A program made the translations under genes and the position numbers. 64,000 bases of DNA from Bacillus sp. 1NLA3E. Its GTDB lineage: Bacteria > Bacillota > Bacilli > Bacillales > Cytobacillaceae. The notes beneath the pieces are model-generated. The model was not told the DNA's origin. It searched no databases and was given only the letters and a program-made list of their open reading frames with translations. The stretch is from positions 4,188,001 to 4,252,000 of the forward strand of contig NC_021171.1 of assembly GCF_000242895.2 (NCBI RefSeq). The letters are read 5' to 3'. The stretch's first letter is position 1; every line of letters begins with the position of its first letter. Of the stretch, positions 52,165 through 61,791 are shown in pieces.

Positions 52165-53058
52165 CTATACCTTCAAAAACTTACGGATTGACATTAAGCT
52201 TCCCCAAACGCCAATCAGTGCTCCCATTAACAAAAGCAAACCTGAAATTTGATAGATAAAAGGATAAAAGTCTAGCAATTTCATAAAATGATCCTTCAAC
52301 TTTGGTGCCAGATAGTCATACGAATAATAGTAGGCCATTCCAACTACGATGATTGGAATGATTGAACCAAGAATACCAAGCCATAGCCCTTCAAGGAAAA
52401 ATGGCCAGCGGATAAAAGCATTCGTTGCCCCTACGAGTCTCATAATCTCAATTTCATTTCTTCTAGCAACAATCGTAATTTTAATTGTGTTGGAAATTAA
52501 GAACATCGCTGTAAACAGCAATCCAACAATTAAGGCCACTCCAACATTTCGACTAACCTTGGTAAAACTAAATAATTTTTCTACTTCACCTTGTCCGTAT
52601 TTAACTTTTGAGGCATATTCTAGCTTTTTAATTTTAGTAGCGGTTTTCATCGTATCAACTGGATTTTTCGTTTTCACGATGAATACATCATTTAACGGGT
52701 TATCTTGTTCAAACAGTTTAAAAGCTTCACCCTCAGTGCCAAGGCTTTTAATCATATCCTTAAGTTCCTTCTGTTTAGAAGAGAACTTCACCGTCTTTAC
52801 TTCGGGAATCTGTTCAATTTTAGCCTGTAAAGCTTGCTGATCTTCTTTATTTGCTGCCAAATCGATGTGAACACGAATTTCTACGTCCTCTTCAATCGTG
52901 GTAGCCACTTTATTGAGATTCATCATAATAACGAAAAATACACCGACCAAAAGAAGTGTAACCGTTACAGCGCTGACTGACGCAAATGTCATCCAGCCAT
53001 TCCTAGCAATGCTTTTTAAGCTTTCTCTTACGTGACGGTGGATTGTCCTAAGCTTCAT
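52165..53058 (-). CDS. ftsX: Cell division ABC transporter permease FtsX
   Basis: 297 residues: helix 1 (about 22-45), an extracellular domain of about 120 residues, then three helices near 170-295. Start ATGAAGCTTAGG at 53058 lies inside the end of ftsE (11-base overlap). FtsX couples ATP hydrolysis by FtsE to opening of an extracellular cell wall hydrolase; in B. subtilis this controls CwlO and elongation. The M23 gene follows. Confidence 0.96.
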   Translation of the reverse strand: MKLRTIHRHVRESLKSIARNGWMTFASVSAVTVTLLLVGVFFVIMMNLNKVATTIEEDVEIRVHIDLAANKEDQQALQAKIEQIPEVKTVKFSSKQKELKDMIKSLGTEGEAFKLFEQDNPLNDVFIVKTKNPVDTMKTATKIKKLEYASKVKYGQGEVEKLFSFTKVSRNVGVALIVGLLFTAMFLISNTIKITIVARRNEIEIMRLVGATNAFIRWPFFLEGLWLGILGSIIPIIVVGMAYYYSYDYLAPKLKDHFMKLLDFYPFIYQISGLLLLMGALIGVWGSLMSIRKFLKV

Positions 53059-53734
53059 AGCCGTATTCACCCTTCCGCTCGTCCCGAACAATTTTTCCAC
53101 TTTCAATGGCAATTACACGCTTTTTAATCGTATTAACAATTTCGCGGTTATGTGTTGCCATGACAACGGTTGTTCCTCTCGTGTTGATTTCATCAAAGAT
53201 TTTCATAATCTCCCACGAAGTGTCCGGATCTAGATTTCCTGTTGGCTCGTCAGCAATGACCACTTTCGGAGAATTCACGATTGAACGAGCAATCGATACC
53301 CGCTGCTGTTCTCCTCCAGAAAGCTCTGTTGGCAACATCCTTGCTTTATGACGTAAATTCACGAGTTCTAATGTTTCCATAACATGCCTTTTAATGTACT
53401 TCGGCTGCTCCTCAATTACCTCTAAGGCATAAGCCACATTCTCGTACACTGTTAAAGTTGGTAGCAGTTTGAAATCTTGGAATACAACGCCAATATTCCT
53501 CCGTAAAAGCGGAACCTTACTGTTTTTAATTCTTGCTAGGTTCACACCATTAATCATAATGTCACCTTTTGTTGGCTTTTCTTCGCGGTACATCATCTTA
53601 ATAAAGGTAGATTTCCCCGCGCCACTTGGACCAACAACATAGACAAATTCACCCTGCTTAATCTGGACACTAATCCCATTAACAGCAGTAACCCCATTTG
53701 GATATTTTTTAAACACTTCATTCATTTCTATCAT
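53048..53734 (-). CDS. ftsE: Cell division ATP-binding protein FtsE
   Basis: 228 residues. Walker A GPSGAGKS (about 36-43), Q loop VFQDFKLLP, signature LSGGEQQR, Walker B VVIADEPTGNLDP and the H loop in ATHNREI. The start is the ATG at 53734 (MIEMNEVFKKYPNG) with AGGTGAT upstream, not the in-frame GTG nine bases before. Paired and translationally coupled with ftsX. Confidence 0.97.
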   Translation of the reverse strand: MIEMNEVFKKYPNGVTAVNGISVQIKQGEFVYVVGPSGAGKSTFIKMMYREEKPTKGDIMINGVNLARIKNSKVPLLRRNIGVVFQDFKLLPTLTVYENVAYALEVIEEQPKYIKRHVMETLELVNLRHKARMLPTELSGGEQQRVSIARSIVNSPKVVIADEPTGNLDPDTSWEIMKIFDEINTRGTTVVMATHNREIVNTIKKRVIAIESGKIVRDERKGEYGYEA

Positions 53735-54183
53735 TTTTATCACCTATATCAAAGTATGTCATAGAAGATCTTGAGCTTTTCTTATAAAAATCATAATAAG
53801 GCGCTCAGCCACTTTTCAAAAGAATAGTACTAATTCGCCAAAAACTAAATTTAGTAAGTATCGACAAGAACAAACAAAACTCATCAAAAAATCTTGTTTG
53901 TGAATTGACACTAGTTCATTATACCATCATAGATTGACATTTTGCCGATAAAAAATATTACAGTTTCGTATCATCTTGACAAAATTCATCCATATTTGAC
54001 CTGCATTGGAACATTTCTATTAAAATATGCTATTGTAATTTTTCGCAAAACCTGTCTTAGCCTTTCTTCCGTGAATTGACACAATTCTACAAAATATTAC
54101 AAATATGCTAGATTTACCTCTATCAAAATCGCAAATTAAAAAAACGTCCCAGAGATTAAAGTCTGGGACGTCTTTTCTATTCA
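53735..54183. other. Promoter region of ftsEX and terminator of cccB
   Basis: 449 bases without a gene. On the minus strand a good -10 (TATAAT, at 53918-53923) suggests an ftsEX mRNA leader of about 170 bases. The cccB terminator is at 54139-54176. Nothing else seen. Confidence 0.55.
54139..54176 (-). terminator. Terminator of cccB
   Basis: ACGTCCCAGA / TCTGGGACGT with A and T runs on both sides. Confidence 0.9.
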
Positions 54184-54501
54184 TTATTTTTTCGCTGCTA
54201 ACCATTTTGCAACAGTTGTTACATCTCCACCCGTTACCTGTCCTTTAGGCATATTTCCTCTGCCCTCATTAATTACTTTTTCAATACCTGCTTGATCAAG
54301 TCTTGACCCAACCTTAGTTAAATCAGGTCCTACTCCACCTTTTAGATCTGTTGCGTGGCAGCTTGAACATTTTTGTTCAAATAACTTTTCAGCATTTCCA
54401 GCACCTGCAGTGTCTTTTGAAGTACCATCGCCACCGCCACACGCTGCCAAACTTAATACGATAGTCGTCCCCATTAATAATGCTAGTAATTTCTTTTTCA
54501 T
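54184..54501 (-). CDS. cccB: Cytochrome c551, lipoprotein type
   Basis: 105 residues. Lipobox SLAAC (cysteine about 21) anchors it outside the membrane; the haem site is CSSCH (about 46-50) and the distal ligand is the Met in GRGNMPKG (about 80). Small Bacillus cytochromes c551 pass electrons to cytochrome c oxidase. AAGGGGG precedes the ATG at 54501. It lies upstream of ftsEX as in B. subtilis. Confidence 0.95.
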   Translation of the reverse strand: MKKKLLALLMGTTIVLSLAACGGGDGTSKDTAGAGNAEKLFEQKCSSCHATDLKGGVGPDLTKVGSRLDQAGIEKVINEGRGNMPKGQVTGGDVTTVAKWLAAKK

Positions 54502-54559
54502 TTCCAAACCCCCTTGTAAAATGTCAATGAATACTATAGCAAGGATTATTATACCAATT

Positions 54560-55426
54560 TTATGAATTTTTGAAACCCTTTCCTAATACCTCTGTAGCAT
54601 CCATAACAATGACAAACGCAGTCGGGTCAATACTTTTCACTAATTGTTTCAACTTTGTGAACTCTGTGTGATCAAACACACACATCAAAATGGGTCGTTC
54701 AGAATCTGTATAACCACCCTGTCCAGATAGTTTTGTAACGCCTCGATCGATTTTATTTAAGATTGCCTCCCGAACCTGATCTTGATTATTGGTAATGATC
54801 ATCGCCATTTTGGAACGGCCAATCCCCACTTGAACCAAATCAATCGTTTTACTAGTGGCATATAAGCCTAATAACGCGTACAAACCACTCTCAATATTAA
54901 ATACAAGCGCTGCTGATAGCACGATTAAGCCATCAATGGCGGCAACACAAGTCCCTAGCGTAAAACCTGTGTACTTATGTATTATTTGCGCTGCAAGATC
55001 GGTTCCACCCGTTGAAGCCTTTCCTAGAAAAACAATGCCAATCCCCAGTCCAACAACAATGCCACCAAATAACGAAGCCAGCAGTGGGTCATTCGTCCAA
55101 GGCTCCCATTCCTTTGTAAAAAAGACAACCAAAGGTAAAAAAATCGTTCCAACCAAGGTTTTTACCCCGAAATTCTTTCCTAGTAAAATAACCCCAGCAA
55201 TAAATAAAGGAATATTGAGTGCCCACTGGACGTAAGCAGGTTCCCAACCTACTACTTCATATAAAATCGTACTGATTCCACTTACGCCACCAGAAGCCAC
55301 TCGATTTGGCAGTAAGAAAACATTAAAGGCAACAGCTACTAAAGCAGCACCTACTAACACATATATGTATTCTAATACCTTCATCACTCTCGAATTTTCC
55401 CAGTATCCATTTATCCTTTTCTTCAT
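54560..55426 (-). CDS. YitT/YvjA-family membrane protein with DUF2179 domain
   Basis: 288 residues: five or six helices (about 15-190; NVFLLPNRVASGGVSGISTI, GKASTGGTDLAAQIIHKYTG) and a C-terminal DUF2179 domain (about 205-285; MAMIITNNQDQVREAIL, VTKLSGQGGYTDSERPILMC). Membership in the YitT family is clear; function is not established. Its place upstream of cccB and ftsEX matches yvjA of B. subtilis. AAGGAG lies 7 bases before the ATG. Confidence 0.92.
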   Translation of the reverse strand: MKKRINGYWENSRVMKVLEYIYVLVGAALVAVAFNVFLLPNRVASGGVSGISTILYEVVGWEPAYVQWALNIPLFIAGVILLGKNFGVKTLVGTIFLPLVVFFTKEWEPWTNDPLLASLFGGIVVGLGIGIVFLGKASTGGTDLAAQIIHKYTGFTLGTCVAAIDGLIVLSAALVFNIESGLYALLGLYATSKTIDLVQVGIGRSKMAMIITNNQDQVREAILNKIDRGVTKLSGQGGYTDSERPILMCVFDHTEFTKLKQLVKSIDPTAFVIVMDATEVLGKGFKNS

Positions 55427-55654
55427 TCATTTTCTCCTTATTGTCTGGTACCTGTGTTTTCTCGCAAAAATTATTTTACAAAAATTTATGAAAATGAGTA
55501 TAACATGTGTGAAAACCCCTGTAAATGCCAACAAACTACCGTGTTAAAGGGATAAAAAGCTATGATTAGGATGTGGATTTTGAAGGAGGAATATGAATTA
55601 ATTCACTTGCAAAGGTGAATATCAAATTAATTACGGATTGATATCTTTTTTTTG

Positions 55655-55823
55655 GGCTCTGTTAAACTAGAATGTTGATTTCTGTTCCAGGCGCTTCGCT
55701 TTCCGCGGGGCGGGCGGTGAGCCTCCTCTGCGCTAAAGCGCCTGCGGGGTCTCACCTGTCCCGCTGCTTCCGCAGGAGTCTTCGCGCCTTCCACTCCAAT
55801 CAACATTGTGCTTTAACACAGCC
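55655..55823. repeat. Bacillales palindromic intergenic repeat, copy E (inverted)
   Basis: 169 bases, inverse orientation of copies A, B and D. Ends GGCTCTGTTAAACTAG / GCTTTAACACAGCC. It lacks one short duplicated segment (GATTTTTTGCACAATGTT type) present in the others. Confidence 0.9.
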
Positions 55824-55931
55824 TTTTTTTAAGTAAGAAAGCAGGGGTCCACGATACTGAGATAAATCAATTTAAAACGAGAACCTCCCTTTATTCTTCT
55901 CTGTCCTCACGTTAATGGTAAAAATCCATAG

Positions 55932-55971
55932 AAAAAGGTCCTTGCCATTACTAAGTGGCAAAGACCTTTTT
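55932..55971 (-). terminator. Terminator of the CorC-like gene
   Basis: AAAAAGGTC...TTGCCA / TGGCAA...GACCTTTTT just after the stop. Confidence 0.88.
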
Positions 55972-55977
55972 GTTGTA

Positions 55978-57273
55978 TTACTTCTTGCTAACTTCCAAAA
56001 ATAATATATGATGCCCTTCAATCTCTTTGACCTTGAAGATAAATCCTTCCTCCACTAATTCATCGCCCAACTTTGCATCGATATTCCGTGTCAGGAACCA
56101 CCCGCCAAGTGTATCGATTTCTTCATCATTTAGGTTTGTCCCCAACGTATCATTAACCTCGTTGACTAACACCTTCGAGCTGAAAATATAATGATTAACA
56201 CCTAATTTACGAATCTCTGCGACTTCATCCGCATCAAATTCGTCACGTATTTCACCGACAATCTCTTCAAGGATGTCCTCAACGGTTACGAGACCAGATG
56301 TTCCCCCATACTCATCTAACAAAATGGCCATGTGGATCCGTTCCTTTTGCATTTTTACCAGAAGGCTATGAATTGGGATTGTTTCAATTACACTTATGAC
56401 CGGTTTCACTAAAGATCTCAAACCTACTTCTTTTTGAAAACTTTTTTGTTTAAGGTCAGCGGTAAGAAATTCCTTAATATTGATCATGCCCAAAACGTTA
56501 TCTTTATCCCCGTCGATAACAGGGTAACGAGTATATTTTTCATTTACAATGATATCCTTAATCGCTTCAATACTATCCTCGATATCAATACAGGCCATTT
56601 CTGTCCGCGGGACCATAATTTCTTTGGCCACTCGCTCATTAAAGTCGAAAATGTTGTTCACGTATTTCAATTCATTCTGATTAATTTCTCCACCTTCGTA
56701 GCTTTCGGAGAGAAGAATTCTTAACTCTTCCTCGGAATGGGCTAATTCATGGTCTGGTGAGGGCTTTAGCCCAAAAAGGCCGACTACAAGCCGTGAAGAA
56801 TGATTAAGCACCCAAATGAAAGGATACATTATTTTATGAAACAAAATAATTGGGCGTGAAACTGCCAGCGCCACGGTTTCAGTTTTTTGGATTGCCAATG
56901 TCTTGGGTGACAGTTCCCCGACTACAACATGCAAGAAAGTGACCGTGCCAAAGGCAATAACAAACGAAAGAACACTTGTAATAGAAGTAGTTAGACTCAA
57001 ATTTTCAAATAAAGGATGCAATAGTCTTTCGACTGTAGGTTCTCCTAACCAACCAAGACCTAATGAAGTCACGGTTATCCCAAGTTGGCAGGCCGATAAA
57101 TAATCGTCGAGGTGAGTCGTCACTTCTTTGACGGCTAAAGCACCTATTTTCTCTTCTGCAACCAGCTGGTCAATTCTGGAACCTCTTACTTTAACAATAG
57201 CAAACTCTGTTGCGACAAAAAAACCCGATATCGCGATTAATAAAACGAATAGTACTAGGTTGGTAATAATCAC
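55978..57273 (-). CDS. HlyC/CorC (CNNM) family transporter with CBS domains
   Basis: 431 residues. CNNM/DUF21 domain with four helices (1-190; [40 protein letters not shown]), two CBS domains (about 200-335; [40 protein letters not shown]) and a C-terminal transporter-associated domain. Relatives such as MpfA (YhdP) export magnesium. GTG at 57273 has a weak SD (AGGGCAAC); a strong AGGAGG lies 29 bases upstream with a stop codon in frame between, so it does not serve this start. Confidence 0.9.
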   Translation of the reverse strand: MIITNLVLFVLLIAISGFFVATEFAIVKVRGSRIDQLVAEEKIGALAVKEVTTHLDDYLSACQLGITVTSLGLGWLGEPTVERLLHPLFENLSLTTSITSVLSFVIAFGTVTFLHVVVGELSPKTLAIQKTETVALAVSRPIILFHKIMYPFIWVLNHSSRLVVGLFGLKPSPDHELAHSEEELRILLSESYEGGEINQNELKYVNNIFDFNERVAKEIMVPRTEMACIDIEDSIEAIKDIIVNEKYTRYPVIDGDKDNVLGMINIKEFLTADLKQKSFQKEVGLRSLVKPVISVIETIPIHSLLVKMQKERIHMAILLDEYGGTSGLVTVEDILEEIVGEIRDEFDADEVAEIRKLGVNHYIFSSKVLVNEVNDTLGTNLNDEEIDTLGGWFLTRNIDAKLGDELVEEGFIFKVKEIEGHHILFLEVSKK

Positions 57274-57433
57274 TATGTTGCCCTACGAGAGTAAGGCACA
57301 CACCTCCTGTGTATTTAAAAAAGCATATTTTTTCCTTATCCAATTGATGAAAATTCCACCTAATTATAATGGAGCTACCTCAATTATATCAAAATAGACA
57401 GGTTAATCGTCCTTTAACCACTAATTCATTGGA

Positions 57434-58123
57434 TTAATCTTCCTCTCGACTCCCCTGAAAAAAAATCATCACAAACTTCAATAACTCTAGCAATGAAATG
57501 AGGGCGGCGGCAACATAGGTTAACGCAGCAGCATTCAGTACTTTTTTCACACCGCGTTCTTCTTCATTATATAGTAGTCCTTCAGCTATCATCATCGACC
57601 TTGCCCGTGAACTCGCGTTAAATTCTACAGGTAACGTAATCAACTGGAAAGCGACTGCTGCCGAGAAAAAAAGAATCCCCACACCGATTAATGACGTCAA
57701 ATGCAAGAACATTCCTCCTAAAAATAAGAACGGCGCGACGCCAGAAGCAATATTGGCTACCGGAAAGAGGCGTTGTCTCATCGCCAGTGCCGCATAGCCC
57801 TGTTTGTGCTGAATAGCATGTCCGATTTCGTGAGCAGCAACTGAAATCGAAGCTATCGAACGACCGTAATAAACGGTTTCGGACAGGCAAACGACACGTT
57901 GGACCGGATCGTAGTGATCCGAGAGCGTTCCTCGAACCACTTCAATCGGCACATGCGCCAATCCGTTTTGATCAAGAATTCTTCTAGCGACCTCACCACC
58001 AGATCTACCCGTTCTAGTCGGAACATTAGACCAACGATTAAATGTCCCCTTGACCCGAAATTGGGCCCACATTGAAACTCCTAGGGCGATAAAAATAAAA
58101 ATATCCATTGGATGAAATAACAA
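57434..58123 (-). CDS. Membrane zinc metallopeptidase (YugP-like)
   Basis: 229 residues. N-terminal helix, zinc motif HEIGHAIQHKQGY (about 96-108), then two or three helices and LPVEFNASSRARSMM, which contains the third-ligand region (E-x3-A) of the family. Zn_peptidase_2/YugP proteins are found widely in Firmicutes; substrate unknown. TTG at 58123 has GGAGG at 8 bases; an ATG between them is out of frame. Confidence 0.9.
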   Translation of the reverse strand: MLFHPMDIFIFIALGVSMWAQFRVKGTFNRWSNVPTRTGRSGGEVARRILDQNGLAHVPIEVVRGTLSDHYDPVQRVVCLSETVYYGRSIASISVAAHEIGHAIQHKQGYAALAMRQRLFPVANIASGVAPFLFLGGMFLHLTSLIGVGILFFSAAVAFQLITLPVEFNASSRARSMMIAEGLLYNEEERGVKKVLNAAALTYVAAALISLLELLKFVMIFFQGSREED

Positions 58124-58191
58124 CGTTCATACCTCCATTATTTTTGTTTATTAGTAACCCGGTTGACGAAACTTGGTCAATACCAGCATGG

Positions 58192-58989
58192 TTACAATAC
58201 AATCGAATCCTTATTCAAAGCCTCTTCCTCTATCTTTTCTTTTGATAAAAACCAGCCAGCAACCGCAATTCCAATTAAGACGACGTAAAAGCTAACCTTC
58301 CACAGCATCGAATGTGCGAAACCCTCACTCAAAACAGCTAACGACGGATGTGACAGGGTGTAGATAGCAAGCTTGACGCCAACCCAGCCTACAATCAAAA
58401 ACGCGGCAACTTCCAGACCTGGGCGGCTGTGTAGGAGCTTTACAAACATGTTAGCAGCAAAGCGCATAATCACTAGCCCGATCATCCCTCCTGCAAAAAT
58501 TACTAAGAATTTCCCACCATCTAGGCCACCGATATTCGGAAGCGAGGTATCTGGAAGCATTACTGCCATAGCCACGGCCGCCAAAATGGAGTCAACGGCA
58601 AAGGCAATGTCCGCCACCTCCACCTTCAAAACAGTCAACCAAAAATTGGCGGCCTTGTTACCTACCTGTTTCGGCTGATCCTGCTCATCAGCTTTTCCTT
58701 TCACGACTAGCTTCCGGAAAATGTGATTCCCAGCCATAAATAATAGATAAAGTGCGCCAATTGCCTGCAGCTGCCACACACCCACCAGAAAGGAGATGAC
58801 AAACAAAGAAACAAAGCGGAACACGAAGGCCCCTGCCAATCCGTAAAACAAAGCCTTCTTCCGATCTTCCTCAGGAAGATGTTTCACCATAATCGCCATT
58901 ACCAAAGCATTATCCGCTGCCAAAAGCCCTTCTAAAGCGACGAGCACAACTAGCACCCAACCGTATTCCAATATTAATGATAAGTCCAT
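58192..58989 (-). CDS. TerC-family membrane protein (YkoY/YceF-like), probable manganese exporter
   Basis: 265 residues, seven or eight helices. TerC signatures: LEGLLAADNALVMAIMVKHL (about 20-39) with the acidic pair, and KVEVADIAFAVDSILAAVAM (about 122-141). These proteins export Mn(II) or supply it to exoenzymes. AAGGAGGATG precedes the ATG. A yybP-ykoY manganese riboswitch lies upstream, which makes the Mn link strong. Confidence 0.93.
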   Translation of the reverse strand: MDLSLILEYGWVLVVLVALEGLLAADNALVMAIMVKHLPEEDRKKALFYGLAGAFVFRFVSLFVISFLVGVWQLQAIGALYLLFMAGNHIFRKLVVKGKADEQDQPKQVGNKAANFWLTVLKVEVADIAFAVDSILAAVAMAVMLPDTSLPNIGGLDGGKFLVIFAGGMIGLVIMRFAANMFVKLLHSRPGLEVAAFLIVGWVGVKLAIYTLSHPSLAVLSEGFAHSMLWKVSFYVVLIGIAVAGWFLSKEKIEEEALNKDSIVL

Positions 58990-59027
58990 TTAACATCCTC
59001 CTTTTTTATCCCATTCCAAATTAAAAG

Positions 59028-59180
59028 GGCCTTTACCATTAGCGGTAAAGGCCGAAAAATACAAAAAAGACCTTTACCGTAACAGTAAAGGTCTTGCTAA
59101 CAACACGATCGTTGCCAATAAAGCCGGAGAAACAAGTTCCCGTAATGACGACTTTATTGTACAGCTACTCCCCTTTAAAA
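59028..59180 (-). ncRNA. yybP-ykoY manganese riboswitch with expression-platform hairpins
   Basis: On the minus strand: AAAGGGGAGTAGC (59166-59178), GTCGTCATTACGGG, GGCTTTATTGGCAACGA and GCAAGACCTTTACTG, in the order of the yybP-ykoY class. A 29-base hairpin AAGACCTTTACTG...AAAGGTCTT (59067-59095) followed by six T is probably the terminator, and a second hairpin GGCCTTTACC / GGTAAAGGCC (59028-59053) with TTTT follows. The two hairpins look alike. The family binds Mn(II) and turns on TerC-type exporters. Confidence 0.88.
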
Positions 59181-59296
59181 GGAATATGAAATTATTATAA
59201 ATATAAAGGGAAATGGGGGAGAAGTCAATAGTAATGTTGGGAATGAGGTTAAAAGGGTTATAGTGGGTTAGAGGTTAAAATATTGGAAAATAAATA

Positions 59297-59325
59297 AACC
59301 CCGAGAGGCGTGGCCTATTGGGGTT
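59297..59325 (-). terminator. Terminator after octaheme gene 1
   Basis: AACCCC / GGGGTT outer arms with inner GGC / GCC pairing, followed on the minus strand by TATTTATTTT. Nothing else is seen in 59181-59333. Confidence 0.75.
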
Positions 59326-59333
59326 ATATTTGA

Positions 59334-61439
59334 TCATGGAGTACCTGTTTTTGGTGCGTGTGCAGCACTTAAAGCTTTTTCTTCTGGCGTAGTCCCTGTA
59401 CCATGGCAGGATGAGCATGCATTAAGATTCTCAGCTTCGTGCCCGGTTATGCTTTGGTCAAGCGCTTTACCGGTTACTCCATATAACGCGGTCGATCCAT
59501 TATGGCACTTAATACAGAGGTCTCTCTCTTTGGTGGCATCCCATTCACCGGTTGAAGCTGTAAACGCTCTCCTGTCTTCATGCCCCAGCTTATCATTTAA
59601 TATTTTAATATTTTTCGATCCATGAGTCCCATGGCATTCAGCACAAGGGATATGACCACTTTCAGATGTACTTACGTTTAAAGCACTACCATCTGCTGCC
59701 GCAATCCTGTGTTTTGAATTGCTGTCCTTATAAAAATCATTAATATTGGTGACATTTGCTTTACTTCCATCATGACATCTTAAACATAGTGCATAATCAT
59801 CACCAATCCCGGTAGCTGTTGATTTTCGATAATGAAGAATTTTATATCGGACTACAATAGGGTCATTTTCAGATTTGGGTACATAGCCTCTCACCCTTCG
59901 AGAATCACTACTATGGCATGTTTCACAAAGCAGTTTATCACTGTCAAACATGTCAGCCGCGACTCCATCAACAGCAGGATGATTTTCTACGACAAAATGA
60001 TCATCTAATAAATTTGGGTTCTCCTCGCTCCAAGTCAAATGTGGATTATGGCATACAGAACAATCCGTGGCTGTTTTCTTCACTGATGTGTTTTCATATG
60101 CTGGAAAGTGATTGTTTTGATGCATATTTTCTGGTGTTGCTGCAACGGTTCCATCATGACAGGCCATACAATAGTTATAAGTCGAATATTCAAAACTAGG
60201 CTGTTCTAGTTTAGACCCACCTTTAGAATCATGAGTCCTATGACAATTCGCACATGTATTGGTGTTCGTTGTATAGTTTCCATGAGGGTCATTCAAATTA
60301 TGATATTGAGTTTTATCTGTTGGTATATTTGCCGGATTGCTTTCTCTTTCAGTTGTAAACTTTTTAATTAATGGAAAAACAGGATTACCAGCAGCATCAG
60401 TAGAAAAAGTTGGTTCACCCTGATTTTTATCAATGAAAGCTGGATTAATTAAAATATAATAAGTTGTGCTAGCTGATAACAGCGATGTAGGTGTAAATAC
60501 AACTTCTACATTTTGATCAGATTTTTCAGTGGATGTAAAACCCCCTGGTATATTTTCACCTTTACTGTTAAAAACAAGAATTGGATTCTTGACTGTATCA
60601 GCTTTGATCAGTATATCATCGGTTAACGAGACAGTAATACTTGTATTTTTTTTAATATTATTCATATCCTCGTTGGTAAGTAAATCTATTTCAGTTTGAT
60701 CTACTGATGCGACGGTATCTGAAAGATTAAGTTTGACAGAAGATACTTTTGGTCGATTATTGTCCAAAGTAAAGGAATAGGCTTGAGTGTTACTATTACT
60801 GTTTAAGTCAGTAGCCTTAATTTTGTACGTATAATCCCCATCTGCTAATCCCTCAGGTAATGAAAAGGACCAATTCCATTTCTCGGCTATTAATGACGGA
60901 TCTGGCATTACTGCACTGTATATACGATTTAAATTAGCATCAAATAATGCTAATTCCATTGTCGGTTGAGTACCTGGTAACAGCCCATCATATGCTATCC
61001 CAGTAATAGACCCCTTATTATTTAGAAAAGAAGGACTATTATTCGTTATAGTTGGTGGCGTCGAATCTACAGTAAAGTTTAATTCAGTTTCGGACGTAGA
61101 TGGGGGTAAATCTAGGAAATAATCAGTCGTTACTATTGTATATCTATAACTTCCATCACTTAAATCCGGGTCAAATGTATAAGACCAGTTTTCACCAACT
61201 TGGTTAAAAGATGTAACAGTATTACCACTTTCATCTTTTATTATCATTTCAACTCTTTCAAGAATCCCAATAATTGGAGCCTCTATCGTACCGAATACCG
61301 TGACAGGCCGACCTAGAACCGGATTACTATCAATGTGTACAGTAGGAACTGCCGCAAAGGTAGTGGCAGGATGGAAAGAACTAACCAGAAATTGAATAAT
61401 GATATACAGACCCAAGTAGGGTTTTTTTTTCTTCAACAT
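59334..61439 (-). CDS. Exported octaheme c-type cytochrome with Ig-like domains (1)
   Basis: 701 residues. Signal peptide ending near TFAAV, then two Ig-like beta domains (about 30-230), a SbsA/Big_5-like domain (about 232-380) and a haem region (about 395-690) with eight CxxCH sites: CANCH, CMACH, CSVCH, CETCH, CLRCH, CAECH, CIKCH, CSSCH. The doubled CxxCH pattern with CHDG and CHNPH is that of cytochrome c3/c7-like multihaem proteins. It probably conducts electrons at or outside the cell surface. C-terminus AAHAPKTGTP, as in its neighbour. No membrane anchor is visible after the signal. Confidence 0.87.
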   Translation of the reverse strand: MLKKKKPYLGLYIIIQFLVSSFHPATTFAAVPTVHIDSNPVLGRPVTVFGTIEAPIIGILERVEMIIKDESGNTVTSFNQVGENWSYTFDPDLSDGSYRYTIVTTDYFLDLPPSTSETELNFTVDSTPPTITNNSPSFLNNKGSITGIAYDGLLPGTQPTMELALFDANLNRIYSAVMPDPSLIAEKWNWSFSLPEGLADGDYTYKIKATDLNSNSNTQAYSFTLDNNRPKVSSVKLNLSDTVASVDQTEIDLLTNEDMNNIKKNTSITVSLTDDILIKADTVKNPILVFNSKGENIPGGFTSTEKSDQNVEVVFTPTSLLSASTTYYILINPAFIDKNQGEPTFSTDAAGNPVFPLIKKFTTERESNPANIPTDKTQYHNLNDPHGNYTTNTNTCANCHRTHDSKGGSKLEQPSFEYSTYNYCMACHDGTVAATPENMHQNNHFPAYENTSVKKTATDCSVCHNPHLTWSEENPNLLDDHFVVENHPAVDGVAADMFDSDKLLCETCHSSDSRRVRGYVPKSENDPIVVRYKILHYRKSTATGIGDDYALCLRCHDGSKANVTNINDFYKDSNSKHRIAAADGSALNVSTSESGHIPCAECHGTHGSKNIKILNDKLGHEDRRAFTASTGEWDATKERDLCIKCHNGSTALYGVTGKALDQSITGHEAENLNACSSCHGTGTTPEEKALSAAHAPKTGTP

Positions 61440-61791
61440 AATCGGTCCGTCCTTTCTACTATTCCTTATACTATTGAATAGTTAGTATTGTTAAGGTTTA
61501 AGATTGTTTCTTCTTAATGTGAAATCAATTCATGGATAATGGTCCAGTTTTGTATCGTGAGTAAATAATAAAGTATTTAAACGCAACACAGAATTTCGCA
61601 ATGTATCCATAGTTATTATAGTAGCAATAGTGGGCGGAATGAATAGACAAATAGTGAATGATAATCGACAGTTTAGACACAAGTGGTTTCGGGATAGGGA
61701 AAGGCCGGATTGGAAAATTGAAAGAATTCTTTAGTTGGAAAATAAGTAAGTAAAACAAAACCCGAGAGGTGGGGCCTCTCGGGTTTTGTTT
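61440..61791. other. Intergenic region between the two octaheme genes
   Basis: 352 bases. It holds the terminator of octaheme gene 2 (61755-61789, perfect 15-base arms ACAAAACCCGAGAGG / CCTCTCGGGTTTTGT) and the promoter region of gene 1. Each gene therefore seems to have its own transcript. The short open frames here show no protein features. Confidence 0.65.

Larger units (their letters stand above)
55427..55977. other. Gene-free region with palindromic element
   Basis: 551 bases between the CorC-like gene and the YitT gene. It holds the YitT promoter region, palindromic element copy E and the CorC-like terminator. No gene seen. Confidence 0.6.

Noticed and set aside
57274-57330. Magnesium (M-box) riboswitch before the CorC-like gene
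   Set aside because: The leader is too short and lacks the conserved M-box blocks; only a stray AGGAGG is seen.
59334-59370. APKTGTP end of the cytochromes as an LPxTG sortase signal
   Set aside because: The motif is followed at once by the stop codon; the hydrophobic helix and basic tail needed for sorting are missing.
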